From assembly GCA_964558485.1 (NCBI GenBank), contig CAZLED010000005.1, positions 1 through 56,552 of the forward strand: a DNA stretch of 56,552 nucleotides, given 5' to 3'. A model generated the notes under the pieces. That model saw only the letters and a program-made list of their open reading frames with translations, had not been told where the DNA came from and searched no databases. The DNA comes from UMGS1696 sp964558485. Its GTDB lineage: Bacteria > Bacillota > Clostridia > Oscillospirales > CAG-272. Below, piece by piece: positions 1-9,347 of the stretch. A program made the position numbers and the translations under genes. The first letter of the stretch is position 1. Each line of letters starts with the position of its first letter.

Positions 1-1
1 C

Positions 2-79
2 GACGAGCTTATGGAGCAAGGTGGCATCTACCGCAGGTTCGTGGAGTCCAGAGAATTGGCGGTTGGCTGGAAGGTATGA
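2..79 (+). CDS. ABC exporter ATP-binding/permease protein, C-terminal fragment
   Basis: The frame open from base 2 encodes 25 residues ending at a TGA at 77-79. It reads DELMEQGGIYRRF followed by a short tail ending in GWKV. This matches the usual last residues of fused ATPase-permease exporters of the multidrug/lipid type, where the H-loop region is followed by an (E)ELM..GG.Y..(F) segment and an AxGW-like end. Only the extreme C-terminus is inside the window, so substrate and subfamily cannot be given. It ends about 145 bases before the promoter of the oppA operon, so it belongs to a separate upstream unit. The identification rests on a short motif and is moderately secure. Confidence 0.6.
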   Translation, partial: DELMEQGGIYRRFVESRELAVGWKV

Positions 80-409
80 CGGAAAAGGGCAGTGGCAATG
101 TGGTATGAGACAGCGGATGGAGTAGAACGCAGCCATAAAACTGTAACGAATTTGTCTTACTATATCGACAGAATGCACCTCTATTTTTATACAATCTACA
201 AATTTGATTTTTTCAACATTATGTTGACAATCGCTGCGTAATATGCTATAATATATTTGAATACCACTGCCGCAAAGTGGCTTTCTTTTGATGCTTACTC
301 TTTGAGAAATGCCGTAAATTCTCTGCTCCGATCCGTTCGAAGTGGCGTTGGAAAATGGGCACTGCGTGGTGCGTGGTAAATTTTTTGACAATTTTATGTA
401 GGAATAGCT
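80..409 (+). other. Intergenic region with oppA promoter and leader
   Basis: About 330 bases without a convincing gene. It holds the promoter at 224-252 and a leader of roughly 150 nt. The leader contains a small hairpin at 263-279 (CCACT/AGTGG). A ribosome site with TAGGA lies about 8 bases before the oppA ATG. A 61-codon minus-strand reading frame at 9-194 has no family features. No riboswitch fold was recognised. Confidence 0.5.
224..252 (+). promoter_or_regulatory. Promoter of the opp operon (TTGACA-17-TATAAT)
   Basis: A perfect sigma-A type promoter: TTGACA at 224-229, a 17-base spacer and TATAAT at 247-252. Transcription should begin near 259, giving a leader of about 150 nt before oppA. 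The perfect consensus predicts strong basal expression, which fits an abundant binding protein. Confidence 0.85.
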
Positions 410-2992
410 ATGAACAATAAGCTAAAATCCACACTCGCATTGTTCCTGTGCTTGGTGATGGCGGCCGGTTCTTTGGCAGGCTGTAAAGGCGGTAGCGTTC
501 TGGACGGCGAAAACCCCTACAAGCAGGCTACATACAACACCACAACATCTGTAATGCCCAGCAACTGGAACGAGTTTACCTACGCCGACAACAACGACAC
601 CCAGATCATGGACTACATCGGCTCTCAATTCTTCTCATACGACTACAAGTTTGAGAACGATGAAAAGTACAATAAGGACGGCACGATCAATAAGGAAGCG
701 ATCGTTCCCGGTGCGTACACCACCAACTACTCTGCTGCCACCAAGTTAGAGGACGTGACCGCTACGGTGGACGCAAAGTGGGGCTACACCGACGCACAGA
801 AGGAAGAAGGCGGCTATGCCTGGAAGATCACACTGCGTGACGACCTGAAATGGGATGACGGCACACCCATTACGGCAGCGGACTTCGAATACTCCATGCA
901 GCAGCTTCTGGACCCCGATTTCATGAACTTCCGTGCCAACACCTACTATGACACGCTGCAGATCAAGGGCTCCCGGAACTACTTCTTCCAGAACCAGGAA
1001 GGTACCTACGAGACCGTGGAAAGCCAGGGCTACGCCTCCAACCAGGCTGCACTGGACGCCGGTCAGGTATTCTACATCAATGCATATGATTTCTACGGCG
1101 CAGAAGGCTACGTAGATGCAAACGGCAACGCCTGCCCCCAGTGGGTCGCTATGAACGACGAGACCGTTTGGGATACCGCCAACGCTTGGTCCACCGGTAC
1201 TGCCGAAGACGCTTTCTCCGGTAAGGATCTGTGGGATGCATACTTCACCCCCGAAACCGGTGCCTACGCTGCCTACATCGAGATCGGCGGCGGCTACGAA
1301 TCCTGGGTCGGCCTGTATGTGGAAAACACCGTGACCGACATGAACTGGGAAGACGTTGGTGTCTATGCCATCGCAGAAGAAAACGCCATCGTTGTCTGCC
1401 TGGAAAAGACCTACTCCTTCCTGACCGAGGACGGCGGCCTGTCCGTTTGGGCTCCTTACTATATGTCCGGTCTGCCGCTGGTGCACAAGGAAAAGTACGA
1501 AGCTGCCAAGATCGCTCCTACAGGCGGTGCGACTCTGTGGACCTCTAAGTACAACTCCTCTCTGGAAACCAGTGCAAGCTGGGGTCCCTACAAGCTGGCT
1601 GAGTTTGAAGCCGGTTCTCACTACAAGCTGGTGAAGAACGAAAACTGGTACGGCTGGAACATGGAAGATTATGCCAACCAGTACAACATCGATGCGATCT
1701 ACTGCCGGAAGGTCGAAGAGTTCGCCACCAAGTGGATGGGCTTCCTGAGTGGTGAATACGACGATGCTTCTCTGCAGACCGAAAACGTTGCAGATTTCGC
1801 AGACTCCAAGTACGTGTACTACTCTACCACTTCCACCGGTACCTTTGGTATGCAGCTCTTTAGTGACCTGAGCGTTCTGAAGAACAGCGACAACAACAAC
1901 GGTATCCTGGCTATCCAGGAATTCAGACACGCCCTGAACCTGGGTCTGAACAGAAGCGACATCGTTGCGAAGATCTGGCCCGGCTCCACGGTTCCTTGCT
2001 TCGGTCTGTTGAACGTAGCGTACTACTACGACATCGAAAACGCACCTACCCTGGCAGACGGTGGTCAGTATCGGAACACCACCCTGGCAAAAGAGGGTAT
2101 CCTCCGTGCTTACGGCTTCACTGAAGACAACGGCAAGTGGTCCTCCGGCGAACTGAAGGATCTGAAGTTGGACGAAGCCTACGACGCACTGACCGGTTAC
2201 AACCCCACAGAAGCAAAGAATGAAATGAACAAGGCCATCGAGATCCTGACTGCCAACGCAGAGGAATATGGCTACGACCCCTCTAAGAACATCACCCTGG
2301 TTTACGGTTCCTCTGTGGACAACGACAAGCAGAGATTCCGTGCCGATTACCTCCAGGAAGTGCTCGACGATCTGACCGCAGGCACGGCTCTGGAAGACAA
2401 GATCGACGTAAAGTTTGACGCATCTGCCGGCTCTGAATGGGCCAATGCGTTCCGTTCCGGCGCTACCCAGATCGGTTTCGGTTATGGTTTCTCCGGTAAC
2501 GCCTTTAACCCCTTTGACATCGTGGGTGCATTCGTGGACCCCGATAACGACCTGAACTATCATATGTACTGGGATACCTCTGCCCTCGACATGACCCTGA
2601 AGATGCCCGAAGGCGATTACGAGGGTGCCGGTGAGGAGATCACCATGAGCGTACAGAACTGGTACTTCTGCCTCAACGGTCGTGCAGCCACCGAAAACCA
2701 GCCCAAGACCTACAACTGGGATGCCGGTTTTGCACCTGCTGAAGCCAGACTGACCATCCTGTCTGCACTGGAAGAGCTCACCATCAAGGAAAGCCGTTCT
2801 GTCATGCTGATCGCAGATAGTGGCGGATCCTTCCTGGGTGCCAAGTTCTCCTACATCTCCGATGAAGAACACACCTTCATGGGCTTCGGTGGTTTACGGT
2901 ACATCGAAGTAAACTATACCGATGAAGAATGGACTGCTTACGTCGCTGCCAACAACAACGACCTCACTGCTGAATACAAGAAGTCCGAATAA
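410..2992 (+). CDS. oppA: Oligopeptide ABC transporter substrate-binding lipoprotein (OppA-type)
   Basis: An 860-residue extracellular solute-binding protein of family 5 that captures peptides and delivers them to the permease encoded next door. The N-terminus is a lipoprotein signal: basic start, hydrophobic core, then LAGC with the acylated Cys at about residue 25. The family-5 features W.W.LR.DLKW.DG.P.TA.DF..S (about residues 135-165) and KL.......YG.N-type segments follow. It is clearly longer than usual OppA (540-600 aa), with extra Tyr/Asp/Asn-rich surface segments. It is first in an operon with oppBCDF. The gene is rich in TAC, TTC and AAC codons, consistent with high expression. A long hairpin separates it from oppB. 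Peptide specificity cannot be deduced. Confidence 0.9.
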   Translation: MNNKLKSTLALFLCLVMAAGSLAGCKGGSVLDGENPYKQATYNTTTSVMPSNWNEFTYADNNDTQIMDYIGSQFFSYDYKFENDEKYNKDGTINKEAIVPGAYTTNYSAATKLEDVTATVDAKWGYTDAQKEEGGYAWKITLRDDLKWDDGTPITAADFEYSMQQLLDPDFMNFRANTYYDTLQIKGSRNYFFQNQEGTYETVESQGYASNQAALDAGQVFYINAYDFYGAEGYVDANGNACPQWVAMNDETVWDTANAWSTGTAEDAFSGKDLWDAYFTPETGAYAAYIEIGGGYESWVGLYVENTVTDMNWEDVGVYAIAEENAIVVCLEKTYSFLTEDGGLSVWAPYYMSGLPLVHKEKYEAAKIAPTGGATLWTSKYNSSLETSASWGPYKLAEFEAGSHYKLVKNENWYGWNMEDYANQYNIDAIYCRKVEEFATKWMGFLSGEYDDASLQTENVADFADSKYVYYSTTSTGTFGMQLFSDLSVLKNSDNNNGILAIQEFRHALNLGLNRSDIVAKIWPGSTVPCFGLLNVAYYYDIENAPTLADGGQYRNTTLAKEGILRAYGFTEDNGKWSSGELKDLKLDEAYDALTGYNPTEAKNEMNKAIEILTANAEEYGYDPSKNITLVYGSSVDNDKQRFRADYLQEVLDDLTAGTALEDKIDVKFDASAGSEWANAFRSGATQIGFGYGFSGNAFNPFDIVGAFVDPDNDLNYHMYWDTSALDMTLKMPEGDYEGAGEEITMSVQNWYFCLNGRAATENQPKTYNWDAGFAPAEARLTILSALEELTIKESRSVMLIADSGGSFLGAKFSYISDEEHTFMGFGGLRYIEVNYTDEEWTAYVAANNNDLTAEYKKSE

Positions 2993-3013
2993 TCAATCAA
3001 CTGAATTTAAGTT

Positions 3014-3069
3014 GTAATGCGCAAAAAACGGCGGTGGGCCAATTCGCCTATCGCCGTTTGCTGCATTAC
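3014..3069 (+). promoter_or_regulatory. Long intercistronic hairpin between oppA and oppB
   Basis: GTAATGC at 3014-3020 pairs with GCATTAC at 3063-3069, and inside it AAACGGCG pairs with CGCCGTTT, with a GC-rich loop. A run of six T follows a few bases later (3075-3080). The 260-base gap between oppA and oppB is otherwise empty. The structure probably acts as a leaky terminator or 3' stabiliser, making the binding protein mRNA more abundant than that of the membrane and ATPase genes. Whether it terminates is not visible from sequence alone. Confidence 0.65.
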
Positions 3070-3251
3070 AATCGTTTTTTATCCACGACAATAGCCTGAA
3101 CGACGGAGCCTGTGGCTTGCTGCCATGCCCGGCGTCCGGGTGCCTATATATTTCGTGTGTGCAGTACACGCACACGGCAGAGGAACAGGATATGTTTGTC
3201 TGCCGATACATGAATACTTGGCTTGCAAAAAACAAGCGGAGGGGAAAACCT

Positions 3252-4259
3252 ATGTACATGTTTAAGTATGTGACGAAACGAATCGGCTTGATGCTGTTCA
3301 CCTTTTTCATCATTGTCACGATGTGTTTCTTCCTTATTAAGCTGTTGCCCATTCCCACCAATGCTCTTCCCGGCCAGGACCCCGAAATCGTGATGCGAAC
3401 GCTTGAGGGAAGAGGATGGATCACCAATATCCGAGAGGGTGCAAACGGTGTTTGGGAATATGACCGTGTACCCATTATTTTACAATACGGCAATTATATC
3501 AAACGGATCATCACCGAAGGCGACTTCGGTATCGTGACCACCTACGGCGAATACCTCAATATGAACATCTGGGATGTGTTCGTCTCCCACCTGCCGCCTA
3601 CGATCCTGATCAACCTGTACTCCACCTTGCTGGGTGTGCCGATCGGTCTGGCGCTGGGTATTCTGGCAGCACTGAAAAAGAACAAATGGCAGGACCAGGT
3701 CATCAATGTGGTCATCATGCTGCTGATCTCCTTCCCGTCCATCGTGTTGGCGCTGCTGATCCAGTACCTGTTCTGCTTTAAGCTGGGCTGGTTCCCATTG
3801 ACGATGTCCACAAGCAACGACTATTTCAGCTGGGAGGTGTTCCGTTCCATGCTGCCTGCCGTGTTCGCACTGTCTCTGGGCTCCATCGCAGGATACGCCA
3901 GATACACCCGTGCGGAGCTGTCCGAGGTGCTGACCAGCGAATTCATGCTGCTTGCCAGAACCAAGGGTCTGACCAAACGGCAGACGATCTATCGCCACGC
4001 ACTGCGCAACTCCATGGTCGTCATCTTCCCGTCCATTCTGTCGGAGTTCGTTTCGGTGCTGTCCGGTTCTCTGATCATCGAGAAGATGTTCGCCATCAAC
4101 GGCGTGGGAGGTCTGTACCTGAACTCGATCACCTTCCAGGACTACGACTTCTTTATGCTGCTTTCCTGCTTCTACACCCTGGTCAGCCTGACTGCCGGGA
4201 TCGTTATCGACATCAGCTACGGATTCATTGATCCGAGAATCAGAATGGGGGCGAAGTAA
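3252..4259 (+). CDS. oppB: Oligopeptide ABC transporter permease (OppB-type)
   Basis: Inner-membrane permease of the peptide importer, about 335 residues. The start at 3252 (MYMFKYVTKRIGLMLF) is preceded by GGAGGGG at a proper distance. The open frame extends further upstream, but that part overlaps noncoding sequence and has no family match. It shows the first membrane helix typical of OppB/DppB, an extracellular part of about 85 residues, then five more helices. The EAA-type cytoplasmic loop (ARTKGLTKRQTIYRHALRNS) that docks on the ATPases lies at about residues 235-255. The C-terminal helix and DPRIRMG end are normal. It is followed 2 bases later by oppC. Confidence 0.9.
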   Translation: MYMFKYVTKRIGLMLFTFFIIVTMCFFLIKLLPIPTNALPGQDPEIVMRTLEGRGWITNIREGANGVWEYDRVPIILQYGNYIKRIITEGDFGIVTTYGEYLNMNIWDVFVSHLPPTILINLYSTLLGVPIGLALGILAALKKNKWQDQVINVVIMLLISFPSIVLALLIQYLFCFKLGWFPLTMSTSNDYFSWEVFRSMLPAVFALSLGSIAGYARYTRAELSEVLTSEFMLLARTKGLTKRQTIYRHALRNSMVVIFPSILSEFVSVLSGSLIIEKMFAINGVGGLYLNSITFQDYDFFMLLSCFYTLVSLTAGIVIDISYGFIDPRIRMGAK

Positions 4260-4261
4260 GT

Positions 4262-5848
4262 ATGGCAAACACAAATCAATACGAAAATATCCCTGTGGAG
4301 AAGTTTCAGTTTGCCCAAAAGAGCGACCTTTCTCACGACAAAAAGCTGGACACCAAGCCGGTGAGCTATTTCCAGGGTGCTTTCAATCGCTTCAGCAAAA
4401 ACAAGGGTGCCGTGGTCGGTGGGATCGTGGTGCTGTGCCTGGTCCTCTTTGCGATCATTGCACCGTTCTTCACCGCCTTTAAGCCGGCCTACTACGACAT
4501 GATGTACGCCTACGTTTCGCCCAAGAACGACCTGTTTGACAAAATGGGTCTGGATTTCTGGGACGGCTGTAAGGTCAAGGACACCAACAAGGTAGGCTAT
4601 CTCCGTGACCTGGCGCTCATGGAGGAAACGGGCCGGGATGTCATCAAGGATGGCGAATACACCATCAATGACGAAGGCAATTATATCTACCGGTATGACA
4701 CGTACTTCGGCGTGGGCTTTGGCAAATACAAGATCATCTCCCGTGAAGAATTTGCCGCACTCCAGGCCTACCAGAACGAGACCGGGATCCAGGTGCTGTA
4801 TCCTGTGGTCTCCATTTCCGAACGGAACAAGATGCTGGAAAAGAACAAGTACGACGCCAACATCTATTATAAGACCGAAAATCCCCAGGCATCGGTGCTT
4901 CGTCCCAAGCTGGACGCAGACGGCAACTTCATTCCCAATTACTGGACATACGAGGAAGGCGATGCTTCTGCCACCATGTCCAAGTACGACTCTCTCCGGA
5001 TCGAAGGACAGGACGGCTTTGTGGAAGACGGCAAGACCTACTACTACGCCTACGGTCGTGAAGTGGACGGCGGTGTCGAGGTGCGGGTGGAGTACTATGA
5101 GTACTACATCTACAACCACACACGCCTGAAGAACGATGGCATCACCGAACCCAACTTCCTCTTTGGCACCACCGAGACAGGGAAGGACATCTTTGCCTGC
5201 CTGGCCTACGGTGCCCGGTTCTCCTTCATCTTCGCCAGCGTCGTGGCCGTGGTGAACTTCATCGTCGGTGTGATCTGGGGTTCCATTGCCGGGTACTTTG
5301 GCGGTCGAGTGGACCTGTTTATGGAGCGTTTTTCCGAAATTCTGGGCGCTGTGCCCACCATGATCGTGATCACGCTGCTGAAATACCATATGGGTTCCTC
5401 CAGCCAGGCACTGGTACTATTCATAGCATTCTTTGCCACCGGCTGGATCGGCATGGCAGGCACGACCCGTATGCAGTTCTACCGCTTCAAGAACCAGGAA
5501 TACGTGCTTGCAGCCAGAACACTGGGGGCCAGCAACAAGCGGATCATGTTCAAGCATATCTTCCCCAACGGCCTGGGTACCATCGTGACCAGCGTGGCAT
5601 TGGTGATCCCGTCCATGATCTATTCGGAGACCAGCCTGTCGTACCTGGGTATCATCAACCTGGAAGCCGGGAACACCACCAGTGTGGGTACGCTGATCGC
5701 CGCCGGACAGAAGTCCATCATGGCAAACGCTGCGTATGTCTCCTTCTTCCCGTGTGCATTCTTAGTGCTGCTGATGCTGAGCTTCAACCTGTTCGGCAAC
5801 GGCCTGCGGGATGCGTTCAACCCGTCGCTCAGAGGATCGGAGGATTAA
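4262..5848 (+). CDS. oppC: Oligopeptide ABC transporter permease (OppC-type) with large extracytoplasmic insert
   Basis: Second permease subunit, 528 residues against about 300 for ordinary OppC. The N-terminal cytoplasmic stretch and first helix (about residues 55-75) are normal, as is the core from about residue 296 (FGTTETGKDIFACLAYGAR, corresponding to the usual GTD..GRD..S....GAR). The core includes the EAA loop (AARTLGASNKRIMFKHIFPN). Between helix 1 and the core sit about 220 extra residues rich in Tyr, Asp, Glu and Lys with no membrane helix. They should lie outside the membrane, where they could contact the oversized OppA. The gene starts 2 bases after oppB and ends 3 bases before oppD. 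The insert is conserved-looking coding sequence, not a frameshift artefact. Confidence 0.88.
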   Translation: MANTNQYENIPVEKFQFAQKSDLSHDKKLDTKPVSYFQGAFNRFSKNKGAVVGGIVVLCLVLFAIIAPFFTAFKPAYYDMMYAYVSPKNDLFDKMGLDFWDGCKVKDTNKVGYLRDLALMEETGRDVIKDGEYTINDEGNYIYRYDTYFGVGFGKYKIISREEFAALQAYQNETGIQVLYPVVSISERNKMLEKNKYDANIYYKTENPQASVLRPKLDADGNFIPNYWTYEEGDASATMSKYDSLRIEGQDGFVEDGKTYYYAYGREVDGGVEVRVEYYEYYIYNHTRLKNDGITEPNFLFGTTETGKDIFACLAYGARFSFIFASVVAVVNFIVGVIWGSIAGYFGGRVDLFMERFSEILGAVPTMIVITLLKYHMGSSSQALVLFIAFFATGWIGMAGTTRMQFYRFKNQEYVLAARTLGASNKRIMFKHIFPNGLGTIVTSVALVIPSMIYSETSLSYLGIINLEAGNTTSVGTLIAAGQKSIMANAAYVSFFPCAFLVLLMLSFNLFGNGLRDAFNPSLRGSED

Positions 5849-5851
5849 GAT

Positions 5852-8098
5852 ATGAATACGATGGAAAAAGAAGTAAAGCTATCGGTACACAATCTGCGGA
5901 TGTCCTTCCGTACGGATGCAGGTAAGGTACGGGCAGCAAGAGATATCTCCTTCGATCTGCACAAGGGTGAAACGCTGGCGATCGTGGGCGAATCCGGTTC
6001 CGGCAAGTCGGTGACCGCCAAGGCCATCATGGGCATCTCTGCAGTCAATGCCATCCACGAAGGCGGCGAGATCCTGTACGACGGCAAGGACCTGATGCGC
6101 ATCCCGGAAGAAGAAATGCACAAGCTCCGTGGGGACAAGATCGCCATGATCTTCCAGGATCCCCTGTCTGCGCTCAATCCCATCATGCGTGTGGGCAAGC
6201 AGATCACCGAAGCTATGCTGCTGAAAAACAAGGCAAACCGGCACGAAGGTCGGGAGACGTTCAATAAGATGCTGGCGGATCTTTCTGCCATGATGACCGC
6301 AGCATTGGACGCCGGTGCCCAGTGCAATATTCCGGCTGCCGAAGTGCCTCACTATATCAAGACCTTTGACGACTTCAACATCTGCGCCATCAAGCTGGAG
6401 AACAGCTACAACGCTGCCCATACGGCCGCCGAGGAGCTGATCGCCATCATCGATGAGTTTTTGTTCCTGACCGAAAAGAAGCAGAAGGTGGACGTGGTAT
6501 CCACGCTCAATCTGATCGGGCACAAGCTGGACGATATCAACGACAAATATTTCACGGTGGGCTATACCGATGTGCTGAGCAAGCATAAGGCAGAGCTGGC
6601 TACCGTCAAGCGTGCCGAAAAAGCCAAGCTGACGGTGGTGGACAGCGTGAAAAAGGTCGTCACCATGAGTACGAGCAAGATCGAGGCTTCCAAAGAAACG
6701 GCAGATACGCTGGCGAAGATCCGGGAGACCGCCGAAAAGATGCTGGCACAGACCCGGTATGATTTCTTCCGCATTGGGTATTATATCTACAAAAATCCAA
6801 ATGAGGATCTGAGCAAAATGCCGGCGGAACAGGCAAACGAAATGGCCTACAAGTTCCTGAACGAGGACTTTATGGATTCGTTTATCCAGCTGGAAAAGAT
6901 CGCCGTCAAGTACTCCAACGACAAAATACTGGAGAATAAAAAGAAGGCCATCGAGGAGCTGGAGAATGCGGTTCGATTCTTCGAAAAAGGCGGCTTCACC
7001 GAAAAGGATGCGGAAGAGTTCTGCAAGCGTGTGGACACCTGCGTCCGGGACACCATCGATCCGCTGACCCCGGTGAAGGACAGCTTAGCCTATACCTCCG
7101 GCGGTGCGCTGACCCGTGAGGTGGAGAAGTATTTCTTCTATATCAAGAACAATCCTAAGGAAGAAGAACGCTTTGCCAAGCAGACTGCCAAGAGAGAAGC
7201 GCTGCTGGCCAAGGGCAAGAACGTGGATTGGGAGGTCATTCCCAAGTCCGTCATTCCACCGGAAGAACAGATCCAGTCCATCGTTTCTGTGATCAACCGT
7301 GTGATCGACAAGCTGCGTGCGGATCTGGACAATGCGGCAAGCTTCGATGTGGACAAGCGCTGCATCGAGATCATCGATTTCCTGAAGGAAAAGGCATCCC
7401 AGGTGGTCAATACGCTGACCAAGCGGATCGCCAAGGAAAAGGCCATCAAGCTCATGGAAGAGGTCGGTATTCCCGAACCCCGGATCCGCTACCGGCAGTA
7501 TCCCTTTGAGTTCTCCGGCGGTATGCGGCAGCGTATCGTAATCGCCATTGCCCTGTCCGCCAATCCCGATATCCTGATCTGCGACGAACCGACCACGGCT
7601 CTGGACGTGACCATCCAGGCGCAGATCCTGGAGCTAATCAATCGCCTGAAGAAGGAGCACGATCTGTCCATCATCTTCATCACCCATGACTTAGGTGTCG
7701 TTGCCAACATGGCAGACCGGATCGCCGTCATGTACGCCGGGAAGATCGTGGAATACGGTACGGCAAACGAAGTGTTCTACAATCCACAGCATCCCTACAC
7801 CTGGGCACTACTGTCGTCCATGCCTGACCTGGATACCAACGAAAAGCTGGACGCCATCCCCGGTACGCCGCCGAACATGATCTATCCGCCGGTGGGAGAT
7901 GCATTTGCGGCCCGGAACAAATATGCACTGCAGATCGATTTCGAAAAACAGCCGCCTATGTACGAGGTCTCTCCCACGCACTATGCGGCGACCTGGCTGC
8001 TCCATCCCAATGCGCCCAAGGTCGAAATGCCCAAGATCATCACAGAGCGTATCAAGCGTATGAAGGAAAGGGGAAGCAACGATGTCGAACAACAATAA
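5852..8098 (+). CDS. oppD: Oligopeptide ABC transporter ATPase (OppD-type) with about 395-aa helical insertion
   Basis: ATPase subunit, 748 residues against about 330-350 for typical OppD. All ABC motifs are present: Walker A GESGSGKS (46-53), Q-loop FQDP (101-104), signature FSGGMRQR (about 553-560), Walker B ILICDEPTTALD (about 573-584) and the switch His in ITHDLG. The C-terminal oligopeptide-transporter extension (HPYTWALLSSMPDL onward) is also there. The extra residues, roughly 131-527, fall between the Q-loop and the signature, inside the helical subdomain. They are Lys/Glu/Ala-rich and look mostly alpha-helical with coiled-coil stretches. The core is intact, so ATP hydrolysis should be possible. 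The gene overlaps oppF by 17 bases. Confidence 0.9.
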   Translation: MNTMEKEVKLSVHNLRMSFRTDAGKVRAARDISFDLHKGETLAIVGESGSGKSVTAKAIMGISAVNAIHEGGEILYDGKDLMRIPEEEMHKLRGDKIAMIFQDPLSALNPIMRVGKQITEAMLLKNKANRHEGRETFNKMLADLSAMMTAALDAGAQCNIPAAEVPHYIKTFDDFNICAIKLENSYNAAHTAAEELIAIIDEFLFLTEKKQKVDVVSTLNLIGHKLDDINDKYFTVGYTDVLSKHKAELATVKRAEKAKLTVVDSVKKVVTMSTSKIEASKETADTLAKIRETAEKMLAQTRYDFFRIGYYIYKNPNEDLSKMPAEQANEMAYKFLNEDFMDSFIQLEKIAVKYSNDKILENKKKAIEELENAVRFFEKGGFTEKDAEEFCKRVDTCVRDTIDPLTPVKDSLAYTSGGALTREVEKYFFYIKNNPKEEERFAKQTAKREALLAKGKNVDWEVIPKSVIPPEEQIQSIVSVINRVIDKLRADLDNAASFDVDKRCIEIIDFLKEKASQVVNTLTKRIAKEKAIKLMEEVGIPEPRIRYRQYPFEFSGGMRQRIVIAIALSANPDILICDEPTTALDVTIQAQILELINRLKKEHDLSIIFITHDLGVVANMADRIAVMYAGKIVEYGTANEVFYNPQHPYTWALLSSMPDLDTNEKLDAIPGTPPNMIYPPVGDAFAARNKYALQIDFEKQPPMYEVSPTHYAATWLLHPNAPKVEMPKIITERIKRMKERGSNDVEQQ

Positions 8099-9326
8099 CG
8101 AAGTTTTGCTGAAGGTCGATCACTTGTGTCAGTATTTCCGCATGGGACACAAGGATCTGAAGGCTGTGGACGACGTCAGCTTTGAGATCAAAAGAGGCGA
8201 AGCCTTTGGTCTTGTGGGGGAATCCGGCTGCGGAAAGACCACCACCGGCCGTTCCATCATCAAGCTGTACGATATCACCTCTGGTAACGTATATTTCAAA
8301 GGACAGAGAGTCAGCGCCGGTACCCGTTCCTATAAGGACGCCATAGCCAATGCCAACAAGGACGCGGCGGAGAAGATCAAAAAGCTGCGTTCCGAGAACA
8401 CGGCAGAAGCCAAGGCAGAGATCGAGCGGATCCAGCGGGAACTGAAGGAAACCGTAGCCGAAAACAAGCGGCTCATGCAGGAAGCCGTTGCCGACTGCAA
8501 GGGTGTCGACAAGCGATATGCCGCCACCAGACTGGCCGAGCTGAAAGCGGAATACGATGAAAAGTTTGCTTCTGCTGCAGGGGATCCCGAAAAGCTGCAG
8601 AGCTTGAAACGGGAATATGCAACCCAATGTCGTGTGGCAAAGAAGAGCAAGCTGATCACCCAGATCCAGATGATCTTCCAGGACCCCATCGCCTCTTTGG
8701 ATCCCCGTATGACCGTCCGGGACATCATCGCCGAAGGTCTGATCATCAACGGCGTCACCGACCAGGAATACATCAATGAAAAGGTGTACGAGATCCTGGA
8801 AACGGTTGGACTGGTACGGGAACACGCAGACCGCTATCCCCATGAGTTCTCCGGTGGTCAGCGGCAGCGTATCGGTATCGCCAGAGCGGTGGTCATGCAG
8901 CCGGAAATGATCATCGCAGACGAACCCATCTCTGCACTGGACGTATCCATCCAGGCACAGGTCATCAACCTGCTGAACGATCTCCGGGACAAGCTGGGGC
9001 TTACCATCCTCTTTATCGCCCATGACCTTTCTGTGGTCAAGTATTTCTCTGACCGGATCGGCGTCATGTACTTCGGCAAAATGGTGGAGCTGGCCGATTC
9101 CGAGGAGCTGTTCAAAAATCCCCTGCATCCGTACACACGTTCGCTGCTGTCGGCCATTCCTTTGCCGGACCCGGTCTATGAAAAGCAGAGAGTCCGTGTG
9201 ACCTACAATCCATTGGCCGAGCACGATTATGCGGTGGATACGCCTTCCTTCCGGGAGATTGCACCGGGACATTTCGTCCATTGCAACGACGCCGAGGAAG
9301 CCAAGTATCAAAAGATGCTCCACTGA
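8082..9326 (+). CDS. oppF: Oligopeptide ABC transporter ATPase (OppF-type) with coiled-coil insertion
   Basis: Partner ATPase, 414 residues. Walker A GESGCGKT is at 46-53, Q-loop FQDP at 199-202, signature FSGGQRQR near 259-266 and Walker B IIADEPISALD shortly after, followed by the switch His (IAHDLS) and an oligopeptide-transporter C-terminal segment. About 110 residues (79-190), very rich in Lys, Glu and Ala and predicted to form an antiparallel coiled coil, are inserted between Walker A and the Q-loop. This is a different place from the insert in OppD. The start lies inside the end of oppD (17-base overlap), indicating translational coupling, with GGAAGGGG upstream. Confidence 0.9.
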   Translation: MSNNNNEVLLKVDHLCQYFRMGHKDLKAVDDVSFEIKRGEAFGLVGESGCGKTTTGRSIIKLYDITSGNVYFKGQRVSAGTRSYKDAIANANKDAAEKIKKLRSENTAEAKAEIERIQRELKETVAENKRLMQEAVADCKGVDKRYAATRLAELKAEYDEKFASAAGDPEKLQSLKREYATQCRVAKKSKLITQIQMIFQDPIASLDPRMTVRDIIAEGLIINGVTDQEYINEKVYEILETVGLVREHADRYPHEFSGGQRQRIGIARAVVMQPEMIIADEPISALDVSIQAQVINLLNDLRDKLGLTILFIAHDLSVVKYFSDRIGVMYFGKMVELADSEELFKNPLHPYTRSLLSAIPLPDPVYEKQRVRVTYNPLAEHDYAVDTPSFREIAPGHFVHCNDAEEAKYQKMLH

Positions 9327-9347
9327 CGGAACGGATGGGCAAAGAGA

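Noticed and set aside
746..2872. 708-codon minus-strand open frame opposite oppA
   Set aside because: Antisense shadow: the composition follows oppA codon bias, and there is no ribosome site, signal or family motif.
6242..7433. OppD insertion considered as a gene fusion artefact or inserted mobile element
   Set aside because: The frame is continuous, codon use matches the flanks, no repeats or transposase are seen, and OppF and OppC show parallel inserts.
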